11,861 bases of DNA from Promethearchaeota archaeon (GCA_016839865.1 JAEOTN010000084.1:1-11861); one strand, 5' to 3'; counted from the stretch's first letter, positions 1 through 6,601 are shown. Notes: generated by a model from the sequence alone, not told the origin. Numbers and translations: made by a program.

Positions 1-1
1 A

Positions 2-178
2 GAATTATTAGGTATGATGTGGGATAATTCTATTTTCTTGACAATGGAGGGCACAAATAATGATTGTCAAACTAATTCAACCCTCATGTTTAAGATAACT
101 GATCAAATTATCCATTTAAAAAAATATGATGGTAAAAAACAAATCTATTCGCAAGTGGAATTAACTGATTTTTTCTGA
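2..178 (+). CDS. 3' end of an unrecognised protein-coding gene (partial)
   Basis: This is an open plus-strand frame running in from the left edge of the window and ending at TGA 176-178. It gives 58 residues that start ELLGMMWDNS and end QVELTDFF. The beginning lies outside the window, so neither the start nor the full length is known. The visible part is polar with short hydrophobic stretches (SIFLTMEG, LMFKITDQIIHL) and could be the end of a small beta-rich domain, but I do not recognise a family. It converges on the ATC-hydrolase-like gene, with only 12 bases between the two stop codons. The alternative is that the frame is open by chance: 58 codons in AT-rich DNA is suggestive but not conclusive. 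Confidence 0.5.
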   Translation, partial: ELLGMMWDNSIFLTMEGTNNDCQTNSTLMFKITDQIIHLKKYDGKKQIYSQVELTDFF

Positions 179-190
179 TTGCTAAATATA

Positions 191-706
191 TTAGTTATCT
201 TTCCAGGTATAAATGAGATTACAACATTCGTCCCCCTGCATCAATGTCTTTGTTCTAGTCAATTTGACATTTGGACTTAAGTTTTTTGCGAGAGAGTAAT
301 TTGCTCTACATGCAGTCCTATATCCTGGTTTCCCATCAAAACCTAACTTATTGAAAGTTTTAGCCCATAAACACTTCGTAAATTTCAGAACTAGTTTATC
401 ATCGGTGTCTTCAATGATGTCGAACGTAACAGAATTGTTCATAAATTCCGTAGTATACAACTCTAACAAAGATATTTTGAATTGGGTGAAATTTTCAATT
501 TGATTCTTGTTTCTTGATTGGTTTATTTGAATTCTAGCTAATTCATCGATGTAATCAGATACTATTTGTAATGTTTTTTCTTCTCCAAATTCTGAAATAA
601 ACTTTTGAATAACTCCTAACATAGGTAAAAAACGAGCGAGCATGTAATCTTCATAACTAATCTCAAACTTGTTTTGAAATTTATGAGGAGGTTTTTCTTC
701 TTCCAT
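191..706 (-). CDS. ATC-hydrolase-like family protein (L-2-amino-thiazoline-4-carboxylic acid hydrolase family)
   Basis: The protein has 171 residues. The C-terminal half carries the conserved cysteine pattern of the ATC hydrolase family: KCLWA around Cys112, GYRTACRANYSLA around Cys133, then LTRTKTLMQGDECCNLIY with Cys161/Cys162. The N-terminal half (about 15-90) is predicted helical and variable, as is usual. There is no signal peptide or membrane segment, so it should be cytoplasmic. The founding member opens the thiazoline ring of L-ATC on the way to L-cysteine, but most family members are untested, so the substrate is unknown here. The ATG start is supported by a TATA box (734-743) about 32 bases upstream. 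The next gene upstream on the same strand, an M20 amidohydrolase, ends 64 bases away; such a pairing would fit a hydrolytic pathway. Family assignment is fairly secure, function is not. Confidence 0.75.
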   Translation of the reverse strand: MEEEKPPHKFQNKFEISYEDYMLARFLPMLGVIQKFISEFGEEKTLQIVSDYIDELARIQINQSRNKNQIENFTQFKISLLELYTTEFMNNSVTFDIIEDTDDKLVLKFTKCLWAKTFNKLGFDGKPGYRTACRANYSLAKNLSPNVKLTRTKTLMQGDECCNLIYTWKDN

Positions 707-733
707 TTCAATCCAACTATTCTTTGACTTCGG

Positions 734-743
734 TTATATAAAA
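734..743 (-). promoter_or_regulatory. TATA box of the ATC-hydrolase-like gene
   Basis: The minus strand reads TTTTATATAA, close to an archaeal TATA box, centred about 32 bases before the ATG at 706. Transcription would start a few bases before the start codon, leaving almost no leader. The gene therefore probably has its own promoter even though the M20 gene lies upstream on the same strand. The T-run on this strand may also help to end transcription of the M20 gene. Confidence 0.5.
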
Positions 744-770
744 ATGAATTATTCCACAAGATGGTGTTGT

Positions 771-2063
771 TTACTCTATTTTTTTTAATCCACACCATCG
801 AAAAATTAAAAGTGCAACCATTTTTACAGCGTTCATGATATCTTTAATGTTAATCCACTCATCTACTCCATGTGCAATCATTACATCACCAGGTCCATAT
901 AAAACCGTTGGAATTCTTGCATAATTCGTAAAAAGTCGCAAATCTGAACCATATGTGACACCCTCGATTCCTGGTATTTTTTTGAAGTAATCTATATGAC
1001 ATTTTTTCAATTGGGAAATTATTGGTTCATTTAAAGCAGTTTCTCCAGATTCAAATTGTCCCTCAAACCATTCGATGTAAGGAGGATTATTCTTTAACCA
1101 TTCATCATTTTGAATAGATTTTCGAATCATTTCCAAAAATTTGTGTTTTGCACTTTCAACAGATTCACCTGGAAATACTCCTAACCTACCTTCTGCAATT
1201 AATTCATTTGGGATGGTAGATGGCCAATCTCCGCTTTGTATTTTACCAATACTGATAGGGGCAACATTTTTTGGATTTTTGAATAGTGAATGTTTGTATT
1301 TTGCATGCCTTTTTCGATCATACTCATCTATTGCGTGTAAAATCACATAGAACTTTTCGATAGCACTTATTCCTTGGTCCTTCATTGCAGCATGAACTGA
1401 TTTACCGCGGATTTTTAACCGAAATGTAAGTGCACCAGCTTGAACAGGGCAAATTGTGAAATTTGTTGGTTCTAAAACAATTGCAGCATCTGCAGTGATT
1501 CCATTTAAAATCGTAGTTAAAGTTCCACACCCCCCAGTTTCCTCACCAACGACACTTTCAAGAATAACTTTCTTCCTAGGGGCGTATCCAAGTTCTTTTA
1601 ATACTTGAATTGCGAAAATCGCCGCAGATAACCCTGATTTCATATCAAGCACTCCTCTTCCATATATTCTCTCTCCTTTAATTTTTCCACTCCAAGGAGA
1701 ATCGGTCCAAAGTTCCTCATTACCTGGGGATACCACATCTACATGACCATTCAAAATTAACGATTTGTCATGATCTTGGGTTTCCTGTGTTTCCAATTCC
1801 TCCCAAACACCTATAACACAGAGACGATTGTCATAAGGAAAACCATCATCACTAAAGGCAGGATGTTCTTGAATTTTTTCGCGAGAAACCGGTAATATTT
1901 CCACAACAAGATCCATTTCTTTAAGTTTTGAAGCGATAACATCCTGTACCTCTTTTTCGTTTCCTGGTAAACTTGGTATTCTAACTATTCTTTGAATAAA
2001 ACTCATAATTTTTTCTTGAAGAGTATCGATCTTATTCCATATTTGCCTTTCGACATCGCTCAT
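771..2063 (-). CDS. M20-family zinc peptidase/amidohydrolase (ArgE/DapE/ACY1-like)
   Basis: The protein has 430 residues from the ATG at 2063 and belongs to the di-zinc M20 family, which removes acyl groups from amino acids or cleaves short peptides. All expected metal and catalytic residues are visible: His107 and Asp109 in NGHVDVV, Asp140 in GRGVLDMKSG, the Glu174-Glu175 pair in VGEETGG, Glu198 in VLEPT and His398 in AHGVDEW. The lid/dimerisation domain lies at about 205-325 and contains RGKSVHAAM with the conserved His224. Length is normal for ArgE-type deacetylases. No arginine or lysine biosynthesis gene is nearby, so the substrate (acetylornithine, succinyl-diaminopimelate, N-acyl or N-carbamoyl amino acid, dipeptide) cannot be fixed. 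A GTG at 2072 would add only MKL before this ATG and cannot be excluded. It may act with the ATC-hydrolase-like gene downstream. Confidence 0.9.
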   Translation of the reverse strand: MSDVERQIWNKIDTLQEKIMSFIQRIVRIPSLPGNEKEVQDVIASKLKEMDLVVEILPVSREKIQEHPAFSDDGFPYDNRLCVIGVWEELETQETQDHDKSLILNGHVDVVSPGNEELWTDSPWSGKIKGERIYGRGVLDMKSGLSAAIFAIQVLKELGYAPRKKVILESVVGEETGGCGTLTTILNGITADAAIVLEPTNFTICPVQAGALTFRLKIRGKSVHAAMKDQGISAIEKFYVILHAIDEYDRKRHAKYKHSLFKNPKNVAPISIGKIQSGDWPSTIPNELIAEGRLGVFPGESVESAKHKFLEMIRKSIQNDEWLKNNPPYIEWFEGQFESGETALNEPIISQLKKCHIDYFKKIPGIEGVTYGSDLRLFTNYARIPTVLYGPGDVMIAHGVDEWINIKDIMNAVKMVALLIFRWCGLKKIE

Positions 2064-2178
2064 AAGCTTCACATCAAAATAGTAAAGATAGCATTGATAA
2101 TGTTGCTAAGTATTTTTTTTTCTCTCTTCATTTCAGTATCCAAATCTTTTTTCTTAATCCAGTCTTAATGCACAAAAG

Positions 2179-3063
2179 ATGACTTTATTTGCTGCTGATT
2201 TATCCCGATCATTTGAAAAAAATGGTCTAACTTTGGATTTGATTCATAAATTCCAGTCAATTATATGGAATCATTACGAAAACCACCCAAGACCATTTCC
2301 GTGGAGAGAAACTCGAAATCCCTACCATATATTTATTTCAGAATGGATGTTGCAGCAAACACAGACTTCGACAGTTATTCCTAAATATAACGCATTTCTT
2401 TCAAAATTTCCGACGTTTTCTGACTTAGCTGAAGCCTCGATGGATGATGTACTTATTTTATGGCAAGGATTGGGATACAATCGTCGTGCAATTTGGATGA
2501 AATCAGCCGCTGAACTGATAGTAACCAAATATAATGGAATTCTGCCAAAGAATCCGGAAGTTCTAGAGCAATTTAAAGGCATTGGGCATGCAACTTCTCG
2601 GGAAATGACTACTTTTTCATACAATATTCCAACAGCATTTATTGAAACTAATATTCGAAGAGTAATCTTACATTTATTTTTTTATAACCGGACTAAAATT
2701 CGTGATAAAGATATTCTGGTTATAGTGGAGAAAGCTGTAGATACCAGCAATCCGCGGGAGTGGTATTATGCTCTCATGGATTACGGTGTAATGTTAAAGA
2801 AAACAGTGAGACCTGATCCAAACCATAGAAGTATTCATTATAAAAAACAACCAAAATTCAAGGGATCCAATCGAGAATTACGGGGAAAGATATTACGGAT
2901 GAAGATCGCAACTCCCAACATTACCATTGACAAACTATCTAAAAAACTAAATCAACCAGACGCAAAAATTCGTGATATTGTTACAAAAATGGAAGATGAG
3001 GGATTTTTTAAGAATTCTGATGAACTGCCCCTATTTAAAGGAAGGGGATTCACAGGTTGTTAG
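2179..3063 (+). CDS. MutY-like A/G-specific adenine glycosylase of the clusterless HhH-GPD type
   Basis: The protein has 294 residues and belongs to the HhH-GPD base-excision glycosylases. MutY hallmarks are clear: PWRETRNPYH (41-50), SEWMLQQTQTSTVIP (54-68) with the catalytic-type Glu55, and WQGLGYNRRA (95-104). The helix-hairpin-helix is at QFKGIGHATS (131-140). Two features differ from E. coli MutY. The conserved catalytic aspartate (AxxDGNV) is Glu156 in FIETNIRRV. The four-cysteine iron-sulphur loop after the ALMDYG block is missing and is replaced by LKKTVRPDPNHRSIHYKKQ. From memory, a subgroup of MutY-like proteins shares FIETNIR and the KxxGSxRxLRG block, so these look like subfamily features rather than decay. 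The tail (about 240-280) looks like a small winged-helix segment, with no sign of the MutY 8-oxoG-recognition domain. The expected role is removing mispaired bases; adenine specificity is unproven. Confidence 0.8.
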   Translation: MTLFAADLSRSFEKNGLTLDLIHKFQSIIWNHYENHPRPFPWRETRNPYHIFISEWMLQQTQTSTVIPKYNAFLSKFPTFSDLAEASMDDVLILWQGLGYNRRAIWMKSAAELIVTKYNGILPKNPEVLEQFKGIGHATSREMTTFSYNIPTAFIETNIRRVILHLFFYNRTKIRDKDILVIVEKAVDTSNPREWYYALMDYGVMLKKTVRPDPNHRSIHYKKQPKFKGSNRELRGKILRMKIATPNITIDKLSKKLNQPDAKIRDIVTKMEDEGFFKNSDELPLFKGRGFTGC

Positions 3064-3213
3064 AACCTCTTTAACACTGTTGGGTTGTCCAAAAACCCTC
3101 TATTCCCTATCCTCTCGGATTTAGGAACTTCTTTGTTCTTATCTTCCCTTCTTCCCCACGATTTTATTCGCAGTAGCACATTGAAAATACTTTGTTTTCA
3201 TGGACAGCTATGC

Positions 3214-3221
3214 TTTTTTTT
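3214..3221 (+). terminator. T8 run, possible terminator of the MutY-like gene
   Basis: Eight consecutive T residues follow about 150 bases after the MutY-like stop. Archaeal RNA polymerase commonly terminates at T-runs without needing a hairpin. The distance from the stop is long, so the call is tentative. Confidence 0.35.
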
Positions 3222-3299
3222 AACGAGGAGAGCAAACCAACCTCAATTTTTCCACAAAAACATTTTCAGTCAGTGCATTATTTTACGTAGTATTTTGGA

Positions 3300-3306
3300 T
3301 ATATAA
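3300..3306 (+). promoter_or_regulatory. Strong TATA box (TATATAA) upstream of the phosphatase-like/LarE-like pair
   Basis: TATATAA is a near-ideal archaeal TATA box. A start site 25-27 bases downstream would fall near 3329, inside the nested dyad at 3311-3357. It would give a leader of about 150 bases before the GTG at 3480. It may be used instead of, or together with, the box at 3451-3460. Confidence 0.4.
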
Positions 3307-3310
3307 GGGT

Positions 3311-3357
3311 GGAGGGGATGGTTTTTTTTAGATCTAAAATCGAAATTCATTCCCTCC
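3311..3357. repeat. Nested inverted repeat, candidate operator or RNA hairpin
   Basis: The outer arms are GGAGGGGATG (3311-3320) and CATTCCCTCC (3348-3357), which pair over ten positions with a single G:T. Almost centred between them is a perfect 14-base palindrome, TTTTAGATCTAAAA (3326-3339). The centres differ by only 1.5 bases. The element lies just downstream of TATATAA and covers the predicted start site, which fits a repressor operator. If transcribed from further upstream it would instead form a strong hairpin. Confidence 0.5.
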
Positions 3358-3450
3358 CTAGAGGAAGGGGTATTCTTTCAATCAAAAGATAAAATTATAT
3401 TCTTGGTTCTTTTAAACTGCAAATATTATTAAGACCGAACTTACAATTAC

Positions 3451-3460
3451 AAAAATATAA
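3451..3460 (+). promoter_or_regulatory. TATA-like box placed for a leaderless start at 3480
   Basis: AAAAATATAA is centred about 25 bases before the GTG at 3480, so a transcript from it would begin at the start codon. The alternative TTG start at 3465 would leave no room for this promoter, which is one reason for preferring 3480. Confidence 0.4.
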
Positions 3461-3479
3461 TCGATTGAGTGCGAATTTC

Positions 3480-4199
3480 GTGAGTGAATTACCTACTTGG
3501 GAAGGATTACTTCCTTCTATGCCGGCAACTATCCTTAATTTATTAAAAGTGGACCAGATTCCGACTTTCATTCCCAATCCTATAGACCCCGTGATCCAAA
3601 ATTTCAAGGATATTAAACGTGTTATTATGGTGGTTATTGATAACTTAGGATTATTTGAAATTACGTACTACAAACCGGAATTTCTCATCCAAAAAGCATC
3701 AGCTTTTGTTTTGTTATCAACAAAAAATCCATACACACTGGGAGTATTCCATCAGCTATTCTTTGGTGGATTTGAACCCAAAGGATTTCATTTACTAAGA
3801 AAACTCAATGAAAAGGGATTGAAAACATGCTTCATTGGAAGAGCAAAAGACGTCAATCGTTACTCTGGTGGAACCACTATTATTCCAAAGGATTCTGATA
3901 TGAGTACATGGATAGAAGCTGCAAAAGTTATTAATAAAAATTCATTCACGTTGCTCCATTTCTTAGATTTTGAGAAATTACACCGTCAAAAACGTGCAAC
4001 TCCAGAGGAACTTATTGAAAAATTAATAAAACGAACAGATAAATGGTTATTATCCCTGTGGAAACAGATGCGCAGAGGAACTCTTATGGTTATTATTGGA
4101 AACCATGGTCGCTACAGATTGGATTTGGAATATAGTGGAAAAATTGCAGAGTGGAGAAAAGCTTCTGTCCCAATTGCAGTTTTAGCCCATAAACAATAA
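3480..4199 (+). CDS. Divergent alkaline-phosphatase-superfamily-like protein
   Basis: The protein has 239 residues from GTG 3480; an in-frame TTG at 3465 would add five. No upstream in-frame ATG exists. The layout recalls the alkaline phosphatase/type I phosphodiesterase superfamily. It has a buried strand ending in an acidic residue (VIMVVIDNLG, Asp54), a Ser/Thr candidate nucleophile (LLSTKNP, 80-81), a strand with LHFLDFEKLH (Asp163, His168) and a late strand with IIGNHG (Asn208, His209). In typical members the last motif is a DHG with an aspartate ligand; here it is Asn-His. The spacing of the other motifs is only approximate, and the protein is short for the superfamily, so metal binding and activity are doubtful. 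There is no signal peptide. The LarE-like gene starts 34 bases after the stop, so the two are probably co-transcribed. This is a remote-similarity call. Confidence 0.5.
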   Translation: MSELPTWEGLLPSMPATILNLLKVDQIPTFIPNPIDPVIQNFKDIKRVIMVVIDNLGLFEITYYKPEFLIQKASAFVLLSTKNPYTLGVFHQLFFGGFEPKGFHLLRKLNEKGLKTCFIGRAKDVNRYSGGTTIIPKDSDMSTWIEAAKVINKNSFTLLHFLDFEKLHRQKRATPEELIEKLIKRTDKWLLSLWKQMRRGTLMVIIGNHGRYRLDLEYSGKIAEWRKASVPIAVLAHKQ

Positions 4200-4233
4200 T
4201 ACTTCTTCTATTTTTACCCAAAAACATAATTAT

Positions 4234-5088
4234 ATGCTGATTCTCATGTTCCGAAAACAAACCGACTATTCTGAAGAAATGGCTGAGGAAGTAAATAGGA
4301 AACTATCTGATTTTTATGAATTAATTCGTGGAAAACGAGTTTTACTTGGATTTACAGGGGGTTTAAAATCAATGATGATGCTGGAATTAGCTCGACCAGT
4401 TGTAACAGCTATGAAATGTCTATTCGTGGAAACCTCCTATACCTCCCCAAATGACTTACAGTATGTAAATGAATTTGAAGGATCGGGAGATAATACGGAT
4501 ATCGAGACGGAAGTCATCCAAAATTTAGAGTTAAATCAAAATATCTTAATTTTAAATTCTGATGAACGAGATTTTTTCTGCAAAAAAGGAATTACAGAAA
4601 TTTTAGAAAAACGACGGATAGGAGGTAAATTCGATCTCATCCTAGACGGTACCGATGTTGAGCAATATCAATCATTTTGGAATGGAAAACAACAATTTGG
4701 TGATAATTACCACATGGTTTTTGGGGAGATTGGAATTTCGAGGAGCGATATTGTACACTTATCGAAATCACATGGATTTAAGTTTAAACGACATCCAGAA
4801 ATAAATTTATTATCTCGTTTTGCTTACAATCTTCCTGTTACTGAAGAATTACTCAATTCTGTGATGGAGATGGAGAAATTTGTTAAAGATATGACGAATA
4901 TTCGACTTCTAAGAGTCCGAGTTCTGGATACCCAACATGTTATAATTGAAGTCAGACAAAAGGAAATTGCGAAACTCTTGGATGAAAAAACACGTAAGAA
5001 AATTTTTGCCAAATTCAGTGAGAAAGGATTTTCTTCAATAAATGTTGATTTAGCTGGTTATCGAAGGAATAACTTAATCAACCGTTAG
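4234..5088 (+). CDS. LarE-like PP-loop protein with altered active site
   Basis: The protein has 284 residues from ATG 4234; ATG 4246 (MFRKQ) is an alternative. LarE activates the pincer-cofactor precursor with ATP and donates sulphur for the nickel-pincer nucleotide of lactate racemase-type enzymes. Similarity runs the full length: RVLLGFTGGLKSMMMLELA (35-53) matches the PP-loop, SDERDFFCKK (109-118) the RCYxCK region, LILDGTD (135-141) the DGTNxDD region, LLSRFAYNLPVTEELL (192-207) the CLASR region, LLRVRV and VIIEV (225-240) the C-terminal ferredoxin-like part and VDLAGYRRNN (271-280) the end. Key residues are changed. The PP-loop SGGxDS reads TGGLKS (Asp to Lys). The first cysteine of RCYxCK is Asp113. 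The sacrificial cysteine before LxSR is Asn191. Only Cys62 and Cys116 remain, too few for the cluster-type LarE variants. It may be a regulatory or repurposed paralogue, or use a different sulphur source. Confidence 0.8.
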   Translation: MLILMFRKQTDYSEEMAEEVNRKLSDFYELIRGKRVLLGFTGGLKSMMMLELARPVVTAMKCLFVETSYTSPNDLQYVNEFEGSGDNTDIETEVIQNLELNQNILILNSDERDFFCKKGITEILEKRRIGGKFDLILDGTDVEQYQSFWNGKQQFGDNYHMVFGEIGISRSDIVHLSKSHGFKFKRHPEINLLSRFAYNLPVTEELLNSVMEMEKFVKDMTNIRLLRVRVLDTQHVIIEVRQKEIAKLLDEKTRKKIFAKFSEKGFSSINVDLAGYRRNNLINR

Positions 5089-5107
5089 AATCTAAACAAT
5101 TTTATAA

Positions 5108-6475
5108 CTATTTTTTACTTGAATCAAGAAATAAGGGAGCTACTGTCTTCATAACAATCCTTGTTTTCTCAATGATATTATTGACTATTTCCGTATTCAT
5201 TACCATTGATAAAATGTACTGCATACACGTCTTATGGTACAGATACAATCCTTGATTCATGAATTCCAGATGCATATAGCGTAAAACTGGATAATTAGGA
5301 AGTAATTGTAATCCATAATCTCTTGCATTTGTATAACTACCTTGGAATATGTGCAAATATACTAGTGAACCTATTCTCGTAACATGCGCGGGAAAATTAA
5401 GTTCATTGATGACTTTGTTTAGACCATCTTCCAATTGGTGACCTAGCTTGTCGAGATGTTCTATTTCTTTTTTAGTATAATTTTCAAGAGATGCAATACC
5501 TGCACACATTGATAATACATTCCCATTATACGAACCTGAATGTGATAAGTGCGGGTCCTTTTGGATATTGAACCATTCCATTAGTTCACCTTTTCCACCA
5601 AAAGCTCCAATTGGTAATCCACCCCCTATGCATTTACCATACGATGTAAGATCAGGTTCAATTCCAAGGATTTCTTGGAATCCACCTAATGAGTGCCGAA
5701 AAGTAATAACTTCATCCAAAATTAGGTATATCCCATATTCCTGAGTAATCTCTCTTACGGCTTGAATATATTGTTTGGTTACGGGTAGTCCAACACGGTT
5801 TATTACGGGTTCGATTATAAACGCTGCAATATCAGATTTATGAGTAGTAATAATAGTTTTAAGGTATTCAATATCGTTAGATGGAGTGATAAGAACGTGA
5901 TCTTCTAATCCCAATGAGAATCCTAATTCGGGGTTCAGTTTTGGTGGATTTTCAGAAGTATAATCTGCGCACACGTTTGTTTGCACATAATCCGTTGATC
6001 CATGGTAGGCACCATCCAATTTAATTATCTTTTTTTGTCTGGAAGCAACCCGAGCTAAGCGCAAAGGAAACATGGTAGCTTCTGAACCTGATGCACAAAA
6101 ACGAATTTCATCTAAGGAACTCACTCTTTTCACTAAAATCTCGGCGAAATTCAATTGAAGCTCTGTAGATGTTGCATAAGCGGTCCCTTTTGATAATTGA
6201 TCTTGTAGTGCATTGATGATAGGTGGAAAAGCATGACCGTGTAATAGACTGCACATATTATTATTGCAATCGATATATTCGTTACCATCCACGTCATAAA
6301 GATTGAAACCATTCCCGTGGGTAGCATAGATAGAATATGGATAAAAATTTGCGACATTTCGAGTTCCCCCACCAGGAAGTATTTTTCTAGCTTTCTCAAA
6401 AAGACCTTTAGATTTCTCGGTTTTTTTCAAAAATCGTTTGAGGATGTCTTCTCGGATGGTGGTTTTAGAACTCAT
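5108..6475 (-). CDS. PLP-dependent class III aminotransferase, glutamate-1-semialdehyde aminomutase-like
   Basis: The protein has 455 residues from the ATG at 6475. It is a fold-type I PLP enzyme close to glutamate-1-semialdehyde 2,1-aminomutase and related aspartate-aminotransferase-family proteins. Motifs are complete: LPGGGTRNVANFYPY near residue 33, YDVDGNEYID (60-69), the cofactor phosphate-binding CASGSEAT (127-134), GAYHGS (155-160), LILDEV with the ring-binding Asp254, and SYGKCIGGGLPIGAFGG with the Schiff-base Lys281. It should be active. No other haem or tetrapyrrole gene is in view, so a role in 5-aminolevulinate synthesis is not supported; archaea carry several such paralogues of unknown substrate. 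A longer frame reaches an ATG at 6523, but the family match begins after 6475 and a TATA box sits 31 bases upstream of it. It converges on the LarE-like gene (19 bases between) and diverges from larC. Confidence 0.88.
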   Translation of the reverse strand: MSSKTTIREDILKRFLKKTEKSKGLFEKARKILPGGGTRNVANFYPYSIYATHGNGFNLYDVDGNEYIDCNNNMCSLLHGHAFPPIINALQDQLSKGTAYATSTELQLNFAEILVKRVSSLDEIRFCASGSEATMFPLRLARVASRQKKIIKLDGAYHGSTDYVQTNVCADYTSENPPKLNPELGFSLGLEDHVLITPSNDIEYLKTIITTHKSDIAAFIIEPVINRVGLPVTKQYIQAVREITQEYGIYLILDEVITFRHSLGGFQEILGIEPDLTSYGKCIGGGLPIGAFGGKGELMEWFNIQKDPHLSHSGSYNGNVLSMCAGIASLENYTKKEIEHLDKLGHQLEDGLNKVINELNFPAHVTRIGSLVYLHIFQGSYTNARDYGLQLLPNYPVLRYMHLEFMNQGLYLYHKTCMQYILSMVMNTEIVNNIIEKTRIVMKTVAPLFLDSSKK

Positions 6476-6500
6476 TTTTGATATCCAAAGTGGTGGAAAC

Positions 6501-6511
6501 AATATTAAATT
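6501..6511 (-). promoter_or_regulatory. TATA box of the aminotransferase gene
   Basis: The minus strand reads AATTTAATATT, centred about 31 bases before the ATG at 6475. This supports the shorter start over the ATG at 6523, which lies upstream of this box. Confidence 0.45.
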
Positions 6512-6539
6512 TGTATTATGCATTTACATACTAACTTCC

Positions 6540-6571
6540 TACATACTGAGACCATTTTTACCATGTATGTA
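6540..6571. repeat. TACATAC-N18-GTATGTA inverted repeat in the larC promoter
   Basis: The arms TACATAC (6540-6546) and GTATGTA (6565-6571) are perfect inverted repeats with an 18-base spacer. A further ACATACT lies at 6526-6532, a direct repeat of 6541-6547 with a 15-base period. The right arm overlaps the larC TATA box, so a bound protein would block TBP. The NikR-like protein encoded after larC is a candidate binder. The motif is not the bacterial NikR consensus GTATGA-N16-TCATAC but has a related arm-and-spacer form. Confidence 0.4.
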
Positions 6572-6575
6572 TATT
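6566..6575 (+). promoter_or_regulatory. TATA box of larC
   Basis: TATGTATATT, with its core GTATATT centred near 6572, lies 30 bases before the ATG at 6602. The transcript would begin at or within a few bases of that ATG. This supports starting the protein at MKNILYIDC rather than at the in-frame ATG at 6518, which lies upstream of the box. Confidence 0.5.
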
Positions 6576-6601
6576 GTAACAAAATTCGAAGTGAAATATT
6601 T

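Larger units (their letters stand above)
3064..3479. other. 416-base gene-free stretch between the MutY-like and phosphatase-like genes
   Basis: This is the only stretch over 300 bases without a convincing gene. It is rich in pyrimidine blocks and unlike the coding DNA around it. It holds a short hairpin just after the MutY-like stop (GGGTT 3082-3086 with AACCC 3094-3098), a T8 run at 3214-3221, a strong TATATAA at 3300-3306, a nested dyad at 3311-3357, an imperfect hairpin at 3352-3369 and a second TATA-like box at 3451-3460. A 73-codon frame at 3085-3306 starts with TTG and resembles nothing I recognise. I see no tRNA and no transposase relic. The stretch probably holds the terminator of the MutY-like gene and the regulated promoter of the next two genes. 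Confidence 0.6.

Noticed and set aside
616..798. Minus-strand frame overlapping the starts of the ATC-hydrolase-like and the ends of the M20 gene
   Set aside because: It overlaps two well-supported genes and the TATA box between them, and its protein is low-complexity and unlike any family.
1141..1350. Plus-strand frame inside the M20 gene
   Set aside because: It is antisense to a gene with complete catalytic motifs and has no recognisable content of its own.
3085..3306. 73-codon open frame in the stretch after the MutY-like gene
   Set aside because: It starts with TTG, has no family resemblance, has biased composition from pyrimidine runs and overlaps the T8 run and the TATATAA box.
6476..6523. 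N-terminal extension of the aminotransferase from ATG 6523
   Set aside because: The added 16 residues are hydrophobic and not family-like, and the region holds the TATA box for the ATG at 6475.
6518..6601. N-terminal extension of LarC from ATG 6518
   Set aside because: The added 28 residues are not part of the LarC family and the segment contains the TATA box placed for ATG 6602.
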